In this document: in pieces, positions 8,735 to 18,481 of the stretch | How positions within the stretch are numbered: the first letter of the stretch is position 1 | Layout of the letters: each line of letters opens with the position of its first letter | NCBI GenBank assembly: GCA_900095095.1 | Contig: FMBT01000615.1 | Location: 1 to 36,333, forward strand | Reading direction: 5' to 3' | Length of the DNA stretch: 36,333 bases | From: Fragilariopsis cylindrus CCMP1102 | Lineage: Eukaryota; Bacillariophyta; Bacillariophyceae; Bacillariales; Bacillariaceae | Made by a program: the position numbers and the translations under genes | Notes under the pieces: model-generated | What the model was told of the DNA's origin: nothing | Databases searched by the model: none | The model's input: the letters and a program-made list of their open reading frames with translations, nothing else

Positions 8735-9922
8735 AACTGGAACTAGAACTGGAACATACACGTATTAGTGGCGGGTATCGTATACACCTACTAACAACGT
8801 CAATTTTTTCACTTTTGTTTTACGCAGAGGGAAATCCGGCTCTTATATTGTCGACGAAGTACTTAAGAATACGCTGTCTATCATTGATCCCTCAAATGGT
8901 ATCATATGTTTGTTTTTCTGCTTTTCGTGGAATGATGGGTAAGTTCATAAGTCGTTAAATATCTTATGTATATGTTACATTTTGGTCATGATTGATACCA
9001 TTTTCCATTTTCTAACATATCACATTCTACTATCACATTTTCAGACTATAAACCATGCCTAAAAATATCTTTCATTTGTAACTCGCTTAATGTTATTATC
9101 ACACCATTATTGATTCATGTCTTTAAATTTGGAGTTGTTGGTTCCGCGATCTCGGCCTTGTTTTGTGACAGCTTAACTGCTGTAATTTACATGAGACTTA
9201 TGATAAAGAAAAAAATATTTGTCTGGCAGAAGGCAATACAAATTCCTACCTGGGACGAAATTTCCCCACTGGTAAAGGGAAGCACATTACAGGCACGAAG
9301 TTTCGCCATGCATTTTACCAATCTTATGGTGGCGAGAAAAATACAAGGTCTCGATGATACTGGTGTGGCCCCTGCGGCTTTTGCACTAGCAATGCAGACC
9401 TTCTTTACTGGTGGAGTGATAATTTTCGCTCTGGGGATGGCTACACAGACGTTATACCCAACCGCTGTAGCAAAATGTAGTGACGACGAGAGAGGAGTTT
9501 ACGTCAAAACGCTGATAAAACGTCTTTTGGGAAGAGGATTCTACTTGGGAACGACTATTACTGTTATTCAAGCGCTTCTTATCCCTTTCATTCTTCGGAC
9601 AACCCCACTCGCGGAAGTTCGACAGGCTGCTCTTTTTCCTATAATTGCTGTGCTTGCCTATCAAGGTATTAATGGTATAGTTTGCGTCGGTGAAGGTATC
9701 ATGGTTGGAGATGGGCGATTTGCCTCAGCTTCAATCATCCTTATTATTGCATCTCTTGGGTATATGGGATGCCTACAGGTTCCAAACTTGGACATAAATG
9801 GGGTCTTCATATCTTTAGGAGTTTTCACATTACTACGGTTAGGTGGACTCTTGGCTTTCTTACCATCATCGATTAGATCTAATTCAACAGACAGAACCTT
9901 AACACCGAAAAAGGTGATATAA
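7977..9922 (+). CDS. MATE-family multidrug/organic compound efflux transporter
   Basis: The model is join(7977..8670, 8828..8938, 9045..9922), 560 residues; all junctions are GT-AG and reading phase is kept. The N-terminus has a hydrophobic signal-like segment (GYYCLVVVACLVIGSVSA), followed by an about 75-residue polar, Asn/Thr-rich region. The MATE body then starts (DKMIVSSTLPLAALTSVIPL, ADLFWVNQLG, QFSFGMFSFLPAVTATLVSK). Exon 2 supplies YLRIRCLSLIPQMVSYV and AFRGMMD, typical of MATE helix regions. The rest is a string of hydrophobic helices ending in a short basic tail. MATE proteins export cationic or organic compounds against H+ or Na+. The N-terminal signal suggests entry to the secretory route or an organelle. 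No Phe occurs at the predicted cleavage site, so diatom plastid targeting is not supported. Confidence 0.85.
8692..8732. repeat. (TA)n microsatellite in MATE intron 1
   Basis: About 20 TA units lie within the first MATE intron (8671-8827). Just after it is a short degenerate repeat of GAACTG/GAACTA type (8734-8755). The tract is likely polymorphic in length; no function is implied. Confidence 0.95.
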
Positions 9923-10205
9923 AATAATATACCCAATACCAAAACTCTCTGTACAAAAAACGCTTCGTAAAATTGGGATGCATCGTACTAGCTAGTAGCT
10001 AGGCGACTAATGGACTTTTTTCGTTCGTTATCTATCATGTCACGATTATGTCTTAACACCTGTGTTAGTGATTATAAATTAGTATGGTGTCACTGAATAC
10101 TACACGAACGAAGTATTTTACCAGTGCAATTGAGATAACTAGCAATACTACCTTGCAGTGTAAAACGAGTGAGCTTTAACATGAGATGGTTTATATTTAC
10201 GCATG

Positions 10206-12467
10206 TTATATTGATTCAAAATACTGTTTACTCCCGAATCCTCCTCGTTCAGATAGCAAATCATTTTGATTAACTATATCGGGGATCATATTGAATGCGA
10301 AATGTACTCTCCTTTCAGCTTTGTGTGCATCAAAGCAAGATGAGCTACAATATGATAATGGACGACACAATCTACACCGCAGCGTTGCCTTAATACTCTT
10401 ACATTGAGAACACTGTACTAATACTACTGGATTGTTCGACTTATCAACAACACGACCTTCACACTTTTTTGACCAAATTGTAACCTCACTAGCATCAGTA
10501 CCCCAATGAAAACACGGTGCCCGATATATAAGATCAAAATTAAGTGTCAACAAATGTTCAAACTGAGAGGAACCCGTTAGACCAGAAAATTCTCCAATAT
10601 GAATGAATGTATTCCCTCCCAGTTTCACAAATGACTTTAATGAATCTTCAGCCATACTTGACAATGGTGGTGGGTAGCATAATAAAAGTGCGGTATCTTT
10701 CGCTTCTCGCTTTCCAAGTATCGATCTAACGTCCTTTGAATCTGCATAATTCACGTGACAGAACGGCGGGGACGAACCATGGTATTCATTTGTATGATTA
10801 TTATTGTCCTCATGTTCACCGTAGTTTCTTGTTTTAGTTGGTGCAACATCAAAAGCTGATACGTTCAAGTCCAAGTCAGCGTTTAAAAGATGTGCAATAT
10901 ATCCTGTCCCCGCTCCCATTTCTACTATATTATTACATGTAATATTATTATTATTTCCTTTTCGAATCGTTTCCTTGATATCCTTAATTGTTCTAGGAGA
11001 GATCGTTGCGTAAGCATACAAATTGCAAAGTAGATCACGACACGAATCTCTCCATTCCTTTATGATCATTGGGGCAGGAGTATCATGTGTTGTGTAGAAC
11101 AATTCTTCTTGGTCTCTTGTTGTTAGTTTCAATAATTTTTGGTGGTGGCTGGACATCGATTCAATTGTTTGCTTCTTTGTATGTCTAGAGTGTATCCAGG
11201 ATGATTTATGAAATATGAATATAGATTCTGAAAGTCGATTCTTGTGCATATACGATAGCGGGTCTTCGTGTACTAGCTCACTGTTATGTGTTGGTAGTTT
11301 GTCGTCGTTGTCGACACCAAAATGTCCCATCAAATCATCCCATCTCTTATCAGTAATCGTTGTTGTGCATGACTTCTTCGTCAACTTCTTCATTGTACCA
11401 GCGAGTTCTTTTACATGGTCCTTCTCGGCATCCCAAGTTATATTATTTGAACCAAAATAAGTTGGGGGATGAGGTATACAAATATCTTTGTTGGCGATCG
11501 GTAGGTAACCAGAATTTTGTAGATAATACATTCGATAGTATACATCATCACAATATATCATGAGCTGTATGATCTCATCAAATATACCACTCAATTTATA
11601 ATAATGCTTGTTTTTGTCCATTTTTTTATTTGACGCCACCCAGAATTTGGATTTTTCGTTTAATGAAGTTGCACCATGTTTAATCTTATTGAATTTCCGA
11701 ATCAGGATGTTAGATTCACCGGATGGAATAATAGAACGAATATCCACACCGATTTTACGTAAAAGAATTGACTTATTTAGTGCAGTAATGGTATAATCGT
11801 TAATATTGTTGGTGGTATCATTCAAAATACTGGAACAACAGCATCGAATATCTCTAACCAATGCGAAAGCTTTTAATACCACCATCACAGCAGCAGCTCC
11901 ACTACCACGTCCTTCAATGGATGGTGTAACAGAAAGAGAATGATGCAATATACTTAGTTTACAATTTTTACATTTGGCATCATTCAGATCAAGATCAGAA
12001 TATTCATCATCATCATCATCATCATCACGTTCTTCTTCCCATTGACTACAAATGACTGCTGTTGTCGAGTTCGAGTTCGAGTTCGGGTTGTTACATAAAG
12101 AAGCACCAGGTGATAACCAAGATGGAAGTTGCTTCCAGATTATTATCTCACTTCGAGAATGTAAAAAACTTTCCAAAGGTTGTTCTTGTTCATGTGTGAT
12201 CGTATTACTTCTCGATTTCTTTTTCTTATTCCTCTTATTGTTGAGGTTTTTTTCGGAGCTGTTGCTGTTGCTGTTACTACTACTGTTGCTGTTACTATTA
12301 CTACTGGTAGTATTGGGGGATGATATCTGATGATGTTTTCGTGTTGTTGGATTGTTGTAAGTTTCTATTTTTTGCACTTTTGATGCCGTTTCAATATCAT
12401 TGCCTCCGTCGTCATCGTCATCATCGTCGCCAGCCGCAGCGCGGAAGAGATCGTCCCAATCTGACAT
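10206..12467 (-). CDS. Methyltransferase-like protein with C-terminal MYND zinc finger
   Basis: Single exon, 753 residues. The N-terminus is acidic and low-complexity (poly-Asp, Ser/Asn runs). The middle holds a Rossmann-type SAM-binding signature, VEMGAGTGYIAHLLNADLDL, followed by an acidic strand end (AFDV) and a strand with LLLCYPPPL, as in class I methyltransferases. At residues 686-722 is a MYND finger: CSQC, CRLC, YCSSSC, then two His; the last ligand, usually Cys, appears to be His. MYND fingers bind Pro-rich partner peptides and are better known next to SET domains. Here the partner is a Rossmann fold, so a protein or small-molecule methyltransferase is inferred; the substrate is unknown. 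It converges with the MATE gene and diverges from the dehydratase gene. Confidence 0.8.
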   Translation of the reverse strand: MSDWDDLFRAAAGDDDDDDDGGNDIETASKVQKIETYNNPTTRKHHQISSPNTTSSNSNSNSSSNSNSNSSEKNLNNKRNKKKKSRSNTITHEQEQPLESFLHSRSEIIIWKQLPSWLSPGASLCNNPNSNSNSTTAVICSQWEEERDDDDDDDEYSDLDLNDAKCKNCKLSILHHSLSVTPSIEGRGSGAAAVMVVLKAFALVRDIRCCCSSILNDTTNNINDYTITALNKSILLRKIGVDIRSIIPSGESNILIRKFNKIKHGATSLNEKSKFWVASNKKMDKNKHYYKLSGIFDEIIQLMIYCDDVYYRMYYLQNSGYLPIANKDICIPHPPTYFGSNNITWDAEKDHVKELAGTMKKLTKKSCTTTITDKRWDDLMGHFGVDNDDKLPTHNSELVHEDPLSYMHKNRLSESIFIFHKSSWIHSRHTKKQTIESMSSHHQKLLKLTTRDQEELFYTTHDTPAPMIIKEWRDSCRDLLCNLYAYATISPRTIKDIKETIRKGNNNNITCNNIVEMGAGTGYIAHLLNADLDLNVSAFDVAPTKTRNYGEHEDNNNHTNEYHGSSPPFCHVNYADSKDVRSILGKREAKDTALLLCYPPPLSSMAEDSLKSFVKLGGNTFIHIGEFSGLTGSSQFEHLLTLNFDLIYRAPCFHWGTDASEVTIWSKKCEGRVVDKSNNPVVLVQCSQCKSIKATLRCRLCRPLSYCSSSCFDAHKAERRVHFAFNMIPDIVNQNDLLSERGGFGSKQYFESI

Positions 12468-12825
12468 TGTCGATACTTCTTTACCTTAGCAGAATGAATC
12501 CGATATTTAGCATACATTCAATCAAGATGTCGACATGTGCTCAACTCTAACTTCATAAAATAAGTTGTGTTTGATTTTCATTTTTTTCAGATTTTTATTA
12601 TTCTTCTCGATCCTGATTCGGGGGATAGGCTATGTTGATTAAATGAAAGGGGGCAATATTTCCCTTCCCTAAATTCGAAAATCAATGATTTTTTTTTCAT
12701 TTCACGATCCTCTTCTATTTCTATTGTATCATTTAATTTGTGAAGACAACCCACGTCAACATACTTCTGTAATCGGTGTGCTGCTATTTTCAAAGGGATC
12801 TCTAATTGCGGCAAAGATAACGACC
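12468..12825. promoter_or_regulatory. Divergent intergenic region (MYND-methyltransferase / dehydratase)
   Basis: About 360 bp separate two start codons facing away from each other, so both promoters must lie here. Apart from T-rich runs (12580-12610, 12685-12700) no motif could be assigned. An in-frame ATG at 12685 could lengthen the dehydratase by 47 residues, but that stretch does not look like the family N-terminus. Confidence 0.4.
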
Positions 12826-13734
12826 ATGTTGTTTATGATATTAAACTGGATCGCATTTTTTGGTTGGACGTTTGTTTGTTACAAGTTATTGTTTCTATTA
12901 TGGAATGATGGCGACGACGACGACGACGTTGTTCAGAATCTTCAAAAGCCGGTTTTGGTACTCGAAGGAATATGTGCTATCGAAATTTTACGTATTCTAT
13001 TAGGTCAACTTAAGGGAAATTTTGTACTTGGTCAGTGAAAGAAAAAGAAAAGAAAGATGTGATCTCCATCCTTTTACACGTATAATACTGATCTTTGTCG
13101 TTTCTTTTTTCTTTTTTGTTTGTTTGTGAAGGCATCGTACTACATGCGATACGAGTATTGACGTTACTCGAAACAATGGTCCGATTGCCTAATCATTGGA
13201 CAGGACCTTTTATTCTTGGTAGCTGGGCTATTACAGAAATCTGTCGTTATCCCATGTACATGTTTCCGAGCAATCAACTTTGTCGGTCTATTCGAATGGT
13301 CGTACCAATGGTGACATTTCCTATCGGATGTGTAAGTATATTACTGATATGACGTAATTTTTGTTTTAGCTGCTGCTGCTGCTGCTGCTGTTGCTGTTAC
13401 TGTTGCTATTCAATTCTAGCTTGGATTGACTTTGGAACATATATTTTCATCCTTTCATTCAAACCAAAACAAAATCAAGCATAATTTTTCTCATTTTTCT
13501 TTTCTTTTTTGTCAACACAAAAATTAGTTCTCTGAAGCCTATGGTGCGTATCTAGTCTTTTGTGATCCCGAAAGTCCATTTGTATTGAAGGTAGCCCTTT
13601 CTTCTGTCTTATTTGTAAATGGTGTTCTTGGTCCAACTATGGCATACCCAGCGTTGTTGAAGAAGGGACTTCCAATCTTAGGTTTGACTAAAAAACGACA
13701 AAAAGAAGAGAAGACAAACCAAAAACAAAACTAG
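12826..13734 (+). CDS. Very-long-chain (3R)-3-hydroxyacyl-CoA dehydratase (HACD/PHS1 family)
   Basis: The model is join(12826..13030, 13132..13331, 13528..13734), 203 residues, close to the usual size (yeast Phs1 is about 217). All introns are GT-AG and in phase. The enzyme performs the third step of fatty acid elongation in the ER, dehydrating 3-hydroxyacyl-CoA to trans-2-enoyl-CoA. Visible family motifs: FMILNWIAFFGWTFV (first helix), LEGICAIEILRILLG, SWAITEICRYPMYMF with the conserved Tyr region, and FPIGCFSEAYGAY with the conserved Glu, split by intron 2 just after Cys. Five or six hydrophobic segments are present. The C-terminus is Lys-rich (KKRQKEEK), compatible with ER retention. The start is the ATG at 12826; 12685 is the alternative. 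Confidence 0.88.
13369..13409. repeat. CTG/TGC trinucleotide repeat in dehydratase intron 2
   Basis: A run of GCTGCTGCTG type decays into TTGCTGTTACTG inside the intron at 13332-13527. It is noncoding in the model and likely variable in length. Confidence 0.85.
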
Positions 13735-14205
13735 CTCGTGAGGTAGTAGCTAATAAAACCAGTTAGTTAGTAGCTATTGAGTATGCCATACAATTAAAGA
13801 TAATTACGGTGCCAAATTTATCGAATTCCAGAAAAGTAAACACAAGAAACTTTTCATTTCAACATTATATAATGAAGCAAGACTATTATCTCGTTGCGAT
13901 TTACTGTACATAATCTTTATTCGACAACGAGAGGAACGATCTGAAGGTTCGTGTCACAGCATTTTCACAGCAAGACGAGACGATTCGGTTGTAATATTGA
14001 ACATTGGCTTAGAAGCCTATCTTACTACCAAAAAATCATGCCTAATAATGTTGAGTTGATGATACAGGTATTCCCAAGCTAAATTTAGTGAGGCCTACGT
14101 TGTAGTTTACGAAATTTTCCTTAACACTCATACTGTATATACTAATTAGTTTAATACAGCTCGTTATTAAAATGTAAGAAATGGGAACAATTCATTTCTT
14201 CTTTC
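13735..14205. other. Intergenic, no feature seen
   Basis: This 470-bp gap lies between the dehydratase stop and the 3' end of the FAD-monooxygenase remnant. It is AT-rich with stops in all frames. No repeat, RNA gene or recognisable motif was found. Confidence 0.6.
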
Positions 14206-14811
14206 CTACAATATTAGGTGTGGATGTACAACTACGAGATATTGATCAGGAATTTGATCTCTTGCACCAATCGCTACCTTCCCAGCCATCATTTTAACAG
14301 GCTCATACATGTCATCTTCGTAAGCCATAAGTGCCTCCAAGCCGAGTCCATGTTTTGCAACCACTTCCCCAAGCACTTTGGCATCTACGAGAGCCAATGC
14401 AATACCCTCTCCAGTAGGCCTAACAGGGATAGCAGCATCGCCTACATATGCCAAACCATCGTACGACGAATTCCATGTTTTATCAAAGTCTCGCGCAAAC
14501 AACTTTTGTTCGATAATAAAAGAGCCATCATCAACGGCTTGCTTAAAATCTTCATCAACATCGTGTATAACTTTCGCAAGTCTGCTTGTTGCCTGTGCCT
14601 CTGATTCAGATTTCCCAGCTTGTACGTTACTAATCACACTCCATGACGCACCCCCACCTTTTCCTGCAGGAAATAGGACGACCGATCTTCTAACATCTTT
14701 ATCTATATAAATTGTAGCTATGCCGTTCGCTGATTTTGGTGTAAGTCATCGCCAAACTGATTTCTGCTCATCGATGAGAATATTAGGTTCGTTGGGAAGA
14801 AGTGAGCGCAC
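14206..14811 (-). pseudogene. FAD-dependent monooxygenase, C-terminal remnant
   Basis: The minus strand encodes the second FAD-contact motif of aromatic-ring hydroxylases/zeaxanthin epoxidase-like monooxygenases: YVGDAAIPVRPTGEGIALAL. This matches the family pattern GDAAHPxxPxxGxG with His replaced by Ile. The similarity runs upstream through FPAGKGGGASWSV and IATIYIDKD, then meets an in-frame TGA at 14746-14748. Beyond that the same frame resumes as PNEPNILIDEQKSVWR up to about 14811. No N-terminal GxGxxG dinucleotide fold could be found in the 450 bp above it. The likely explanation is an old fragment with a Gly-codon-to-TGA change. An intron ending at the AG near 14733 would also skip the stop, but would still leave no N-terminus. 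Confidence 0.7.
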
Positions 14812-15280
14812 TCTGCTGATCTGCTGATTGGTGCTTGGGATGGTGGCTAATGCTACAGTGAATGAGATGTTGATCACCTGTAGGAGAGCGTAAACGCGGA
14901 GGCTATATTTCAATACTATAATTGCGGAATGAGAATATATAATATGGCACACTAGTACATCGAAGTAGCCAGAAGAGAAGGAGAACAGTCCTGAATCCTG
15001 AAGGTATAAAACGACCCCCCCCCCCCCCCCCACGTAAAACGGATTTTATACTGTATGCGTTAACTATAATCTTCTCCTTGGATACTAGCAGAGATAGATC
15101 GACTATCACCTACTATAGAAGATCTGAAATTTGTAAGTAGTAAAATAAACAGTATTTCTCTATATAACGGTGTTATAGTTACATTTTTCATAAGTTAATA
15201 TACATCATTATCATTATATATCCAATCGCCATAATACTGGACGCACCAGTGCCTCGTTGTTCCCACTACTCGTTTCTAAT
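14812..15280. other. Intergenic region with a C17 homopolymer
   Basis: No gene is supported here. It holds a run of 17 C at 15015-15031, unusual in this AT-rich sequence and a likely site of sequencing or replication slippage. If the FAD-monooxygenase remnant ever had upstream exons here, they are no longer recognisable. Confidence 0.6.
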
Positions 15281-16466
15281 CTATTCCATCTTTTCTTTTT
15301 CCCAGCCTTCTGCCATACTTTCAAACTTTTCAAGAGCTTTTGGAATATTACCAAGATCCACACAACCAGATATATCTAAAAATTCCAACTTTGTTAATTG
15401 TCCAAGTGATGGAGGAAGTGTTTCAAGTTTTTTACAAGCTCGTAAATCCAAAAATTTAAGATCTGATAAATTTCCGATTTCTCTTGGTAAACTAATCAAT
15501 TTCTTGCAGGATCTTAAATCCAGCATACAAAGTGAACTTAAATTACAAATATTATCAGGAAGGTTTGTTATGTTTTTACATTTATTCATATTCAAATCTT
15601 CAAGATTCTCACAGTTACCAATCTCGGATGGTAGACTTGTAAGACCAATACATTTACTAATAGAAACTTCTACTAGATTCGATAGACTACCAATGGATTT
15701 TGGAAGTTCCTTTACGGCCTTGCACTCGCTTCATAATGATAATAATAGAAAAAAAGCGACGTGTGAGTTCGAGATTGGAATGAAACATCAAAACTTCATC
15801 CAAGTGAGAAAAAAGAATCGATTTTTTAATGTATGTTATTACTTACCGCATCAGTAATACCTTTAAATTTATCAGCTTTCCAATGTCTGATGGTAAAGAT
15901 TCTAATTCTTTACATTTATCAAGATTTAATATTTCCAGGGAGGTTAAATTACAAAATGTAGATGGTAAAACTTTTAATACCTTGTTTCCAGACCCTTGAT
16001 GACCGCCTATAGTAAGTCTTCGTAGGCTAGTCAGGCCACCAAATGATTCCGGTAGCGAAGACAATTCAGATGTATCCGCTAAATCCAATACTTGTAGATT
16101 TTTTAGGTTCCCAATTTGCATTGGTAGACTATGGATTTTTTCACACCGTACGAGTGACAATACCTCGAGATCTGTCAAGATGCAAACGGAGTCATGCAGT
16201 TTTTGAATGTAACGATTCTTGTGTAGTTCTAACTTCTTCAGTGATGGATATGCTTCCAAAGAGGGCATTTCACGCCATCGATCAACATCACGACAAAATT
16301 CAGAGCTCAGCGATAGAAATACAGCACCTTTTTCTTTATCTTTCTCATATTTCATCCCTTTCAATACGCCACCCTCTACCATAGCCCAATCATCATCGTC
16401 GACAACCTCATACGAACCATCCACCACAGTTTCCAATTCATCGGTATTCTCTTTATTCGTCGCCAT
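15281..16466 (-). CDS. Leucine-rich repeat protein (plant-type LRRs)
   Basis: Two exons, 16466-15847 and 15728-15281, joined across a 117-bp GT-AG intron in phase, give 355 residues. About 60 N-terminal acidic residues precede ten or so LRRs of the plant/NLR style, with the pattern LxxLxxLxLxxCxxLxxLPxxIGxL (e.g. LEILNLDKCKELESLPSDIG and MLDLRSCKKLISLPREIG). LRRs form a solenoid for protein binding. There is no NB-ARC, kinase, signal peptide or membrane segment, so a cytosolic or nuclear scaffold is the best guess. The N-terminus includes DDDDWAMV, which fits the core of an ATG8-interacting (LIR) motif, though this is only pattern-level. The intron falls between two repeats, and its splice rebuilds the codon for Arg in LLMRECKAV. 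Confidence 0.88.
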
Positions 16467-16644
16467 GGTTCTAACGTTATTAATTATTATTTTATGCCTT
16501 GACTATTATTATTTTTCGTTCTTTTTTGTACTCTTGACAACAGTTCGCATTTTTTGAAACACGAACAAAGATCTGCCGCCTGTCCTTCAACCTACCTCTT
16601 GAACAATAAAAAAAATAGAAAAAGAACCTACAAGTATCTATACT

Positions 16645-16929
16645 ATGATGGATATTTCATTTGATCATTCAGCAGCTAGCTCACACTACAAAAATCATAC
16701 AACAAAACAGAAATTTTTAGTTTACCTAATGGTATGGTCCTGTCTTGGATCAACCCTGACTCTCCTTCAAACTCTTGCTTGCTTTAGAGGATATAATGTG
16801 TATTATACATCATATTTACATAGTGACAAAATAAAGACACCAATAATAGTATCACGCTTTTTTCAAGAATTGCAACTCTCTTTACTTTTTCAGGTAATAA
16901 TCGGTGTCCCTGACACACTAAAATATTAG
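16645..16929 (+). CDS. Small hypothetical membrane protein
   Basis: This 94-residue frame has one clear hydrophobic segment (FLVYLMVWSCLGSTLTLLQT) and a second near the end (LQLSLLFQVIIGV). A CAG/GTAATA donor-like site at 16893/16894 and an AG at 17008-17009 would allow splicing, but the spliced frame stops after nine codons. No family was recognised. It may be a degraded gene or a chance ORF; AT-rich sequence of this length can be open by chance. Confidence 0.3.
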   Translation: MMDISFDHSAASSHYKNHTTKQKFLVYLMVWSCLGSTLTLLQTLACFRGYNVYYTSYLHSDKIKTPIIVSRFFQELQLSLLFQVIIGVPDTLKY

Positions 16930-17431
16930 GAATAGAACCAATAGGATCACATCATATTATGATTAGTTTTCTCAGTTTTACGTGCAACAAAAAACATTTT
17001 GGATTTCAGGTCTGCGGGCCCTCCTACTCTATAGACTAGTGTATGAGGCTCTATGTAGTATCCAAACCATAGTAATAACAGCACTAGTTTATAAGAAAAT
17101 ATATCTACAGAATCTATTCTGATTAAATCAACAGATGCATGCAGCTAAATGTTGGTCCAACCCAAAAAACAGATAGAGGCAAAGAATAACACCAGGGCGT
17201 ACGTAATTGTACCAACTCTCATAGCAATATACTGAAATAGTGAAGCATTATGTATGTAGTTAAAAGACACACAAAAATACTCTACCAATTGCTGTGCATA
17301 TAAATTTGTTTTGGGGGTAGCCGTCGATTCATTCTTTCTTTCTCTTCGACTGTAACGAAATGCAAGTTTCGCATTTTTATTGACAGAAATCGTTTCTATG
17401 TTGCAATAATAATAGTCAATTATTGGTTTGA
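16930..17431. other. Intergenic, no supported gene
   Basis: About 500 bp between the small ORF and the 3' end of the DUF4864-like gene. A minus-strand open frame (17145-17468) overlaps that gene's end in another frame and shows no recognisable domain, so it is not called. Confidence 0.5.
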
Positions 17432-17989
17432 TTAAGTGTTTGGAATAACGGAATCTACCATGAAACACCCATCGTTACAACGTGATAGGATCCACCAAAA
17501 CTCTTGAACGACACAATTCTTTGTTTTTTCGAAAGTTAACGTATTTTCATTATCATCATCATCGTTATCATCGTCATCGCTATCAGTAGTAGGAGTGGTT
17601 GCAGCAGACGGTGCAGCAATCGAAGTTGGTACAACACGGACTAGACCTTGCCAATAATCAGGTCTGAATTTGGACGTATATGTTAATAAGATTGTTGCTT
17701 CTTTGTGACTAACCAAATACTTGTATTTTCCACTTCGTACGAGGTCTCCAAATTTTATCACCGATCCGCCCACATTTGCTTTATTGTTCGGACTAGCGTA
17801 TTGAAAAACACCATTCATATCATTTTCTTTTAACGATTTCAGTTGCGATTCAACGATCTGTATCGGTGTTGTTGCAGGCGTTAAAGATAAAGCATCGCAA
17901 GAGAAGAATAGAGTAGTGACCACATTGCAAATAAATATTATAAGAAATATAATGCCCTGATTGCTAGTTGGATATCGCAACGACTTCAT
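17432..17989 (-). CDS. Secreted or organelle-lumen DUF4864-like protein
   Basis: The start is the ATG at 17989, 185 residues; the frame is open above it but has no earlier ATG. A hydrophobic signal/anchor (GIIFLIIFICNVVTTLFF) sits near the N-terminus. The body matches the DUF4864 pattern: IQIVESQLKSLKENDMNGVF, then QYASPNNK, an aromatic/basic segment SGKYKYLVSHKEA, and a C-terminal WWILSR...CFMVDSVIP. An insertion of about 40 residues, rich in Ala/Thr and Asp (DDDDNDDDDNEN), interrupts it. The domain has no established activity. The signal suggests ER entry; the residue after the cleavage region is not Phe, so plastid import is unlikely. Confidence 0.7.
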   Translation of the reverse strand: MKSLRYPTSNQGIIFLIIFICNVVTTLFFSCDALSLTPATTPIQIVESQLKSLKENDMNGVFQYASPNNKANVGGSVIKFGDLVRSGKYKYLVSHKEATILLTYTSKFRPDYWQGLVRVVPTSIAAPSAATTPTTDSDDDDNDDDDNENTLTFEKTKNCVVQEFWWILSRCNDGCFMVDSVIPNT

Positions 17990-18133
17990 GGTGGGAGTGT
18001 TAACGTTGAAAGTAGTGTTTATTATGTTGTCACCAGTGGTTGCACGAGTTGCATTGTTGTCGTTACCTTGTTTTGGTTTATGTGCTGTTTTCGTGCAATT
18101 CGCTTCTGTGAATGAATCAAAAGATCGTCTCAA

Positions 18134-18481
18134 GAAAGATCCATTCTTATTATAATATTCATTGCTGCTATTTTCGCGTCCGTCCGTCGTTCTTATTCTG
18201 CTGGAGTATTTAGGCTAGCAAGTGAAAATACATGATTCAGTACGGTAGGTAACGATACCTAAAACTATTCCATAGCAACTGAATATATAGAATATACTAC
18301 AGTAGCATACCGTTAAAATTTATTATTTATCGTGTTATATAAATTTAGTCATACTACCGTAGAGTACTAGCTTGAGTAGAATATAATATGACAAACTGCT
18401 TTAATAGACATCAGTTTCGAAAGCTTACGGGACTGTATTGTTATTATCATACAGTACAGCACTTATACTGGACTTACTTTA
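18134..18481. other. Intergenic, no feature seen
   Basis: About 350 AT-rich bases lie between the divergently distant DUF4864-like gene and the end of the aldo-keto reductase. Part of it (up to the ATG at 17989) may be 5' leader of the former. Confidence 0.5.

Noticed and set aside
12000..12330. Plus-strand Leu-rich ORF opposite the MYND-methyltransferase
   Set aside because: It is the antisense of Ser/Asn/Asp runs; the same effect occurs opposite the SANT and DUSP-USP genes.
12685..12825. Upstream in-frame extension of the dehydratase
   Set aside because: It adds 47 residues unlike the short N-termini of HACD proteins; the ATG at 12826 starts right at the first conserved helix.
14746..14748. 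Selenocysteine reading of the TGA in the FAD-monooxygenase remnant
   Set aside because: The protein lacks its N-terminal half and the position is not a known redox site; a nonsense change is simpler.
14746..15033. Gly-rich minus-strand ORF reading through the C17 tract
   Set aside because: Only its last 20 or so residues resemble the monooxygenase; the rest is low-complexity and depends on the homopolymer.
17145..17468. 107-codon minus-strand frame
   Set aside because: It overlaps the DUF4864-like gene end in another frame and shows no domain; probably chance or 3' UTR.
17990..18133. N-terminal extension of the DUF4864-like protein
   Set aside because: The frame is open but lacks an ATG; starting at 17989 places a proper signal peptide at the N-terminus.
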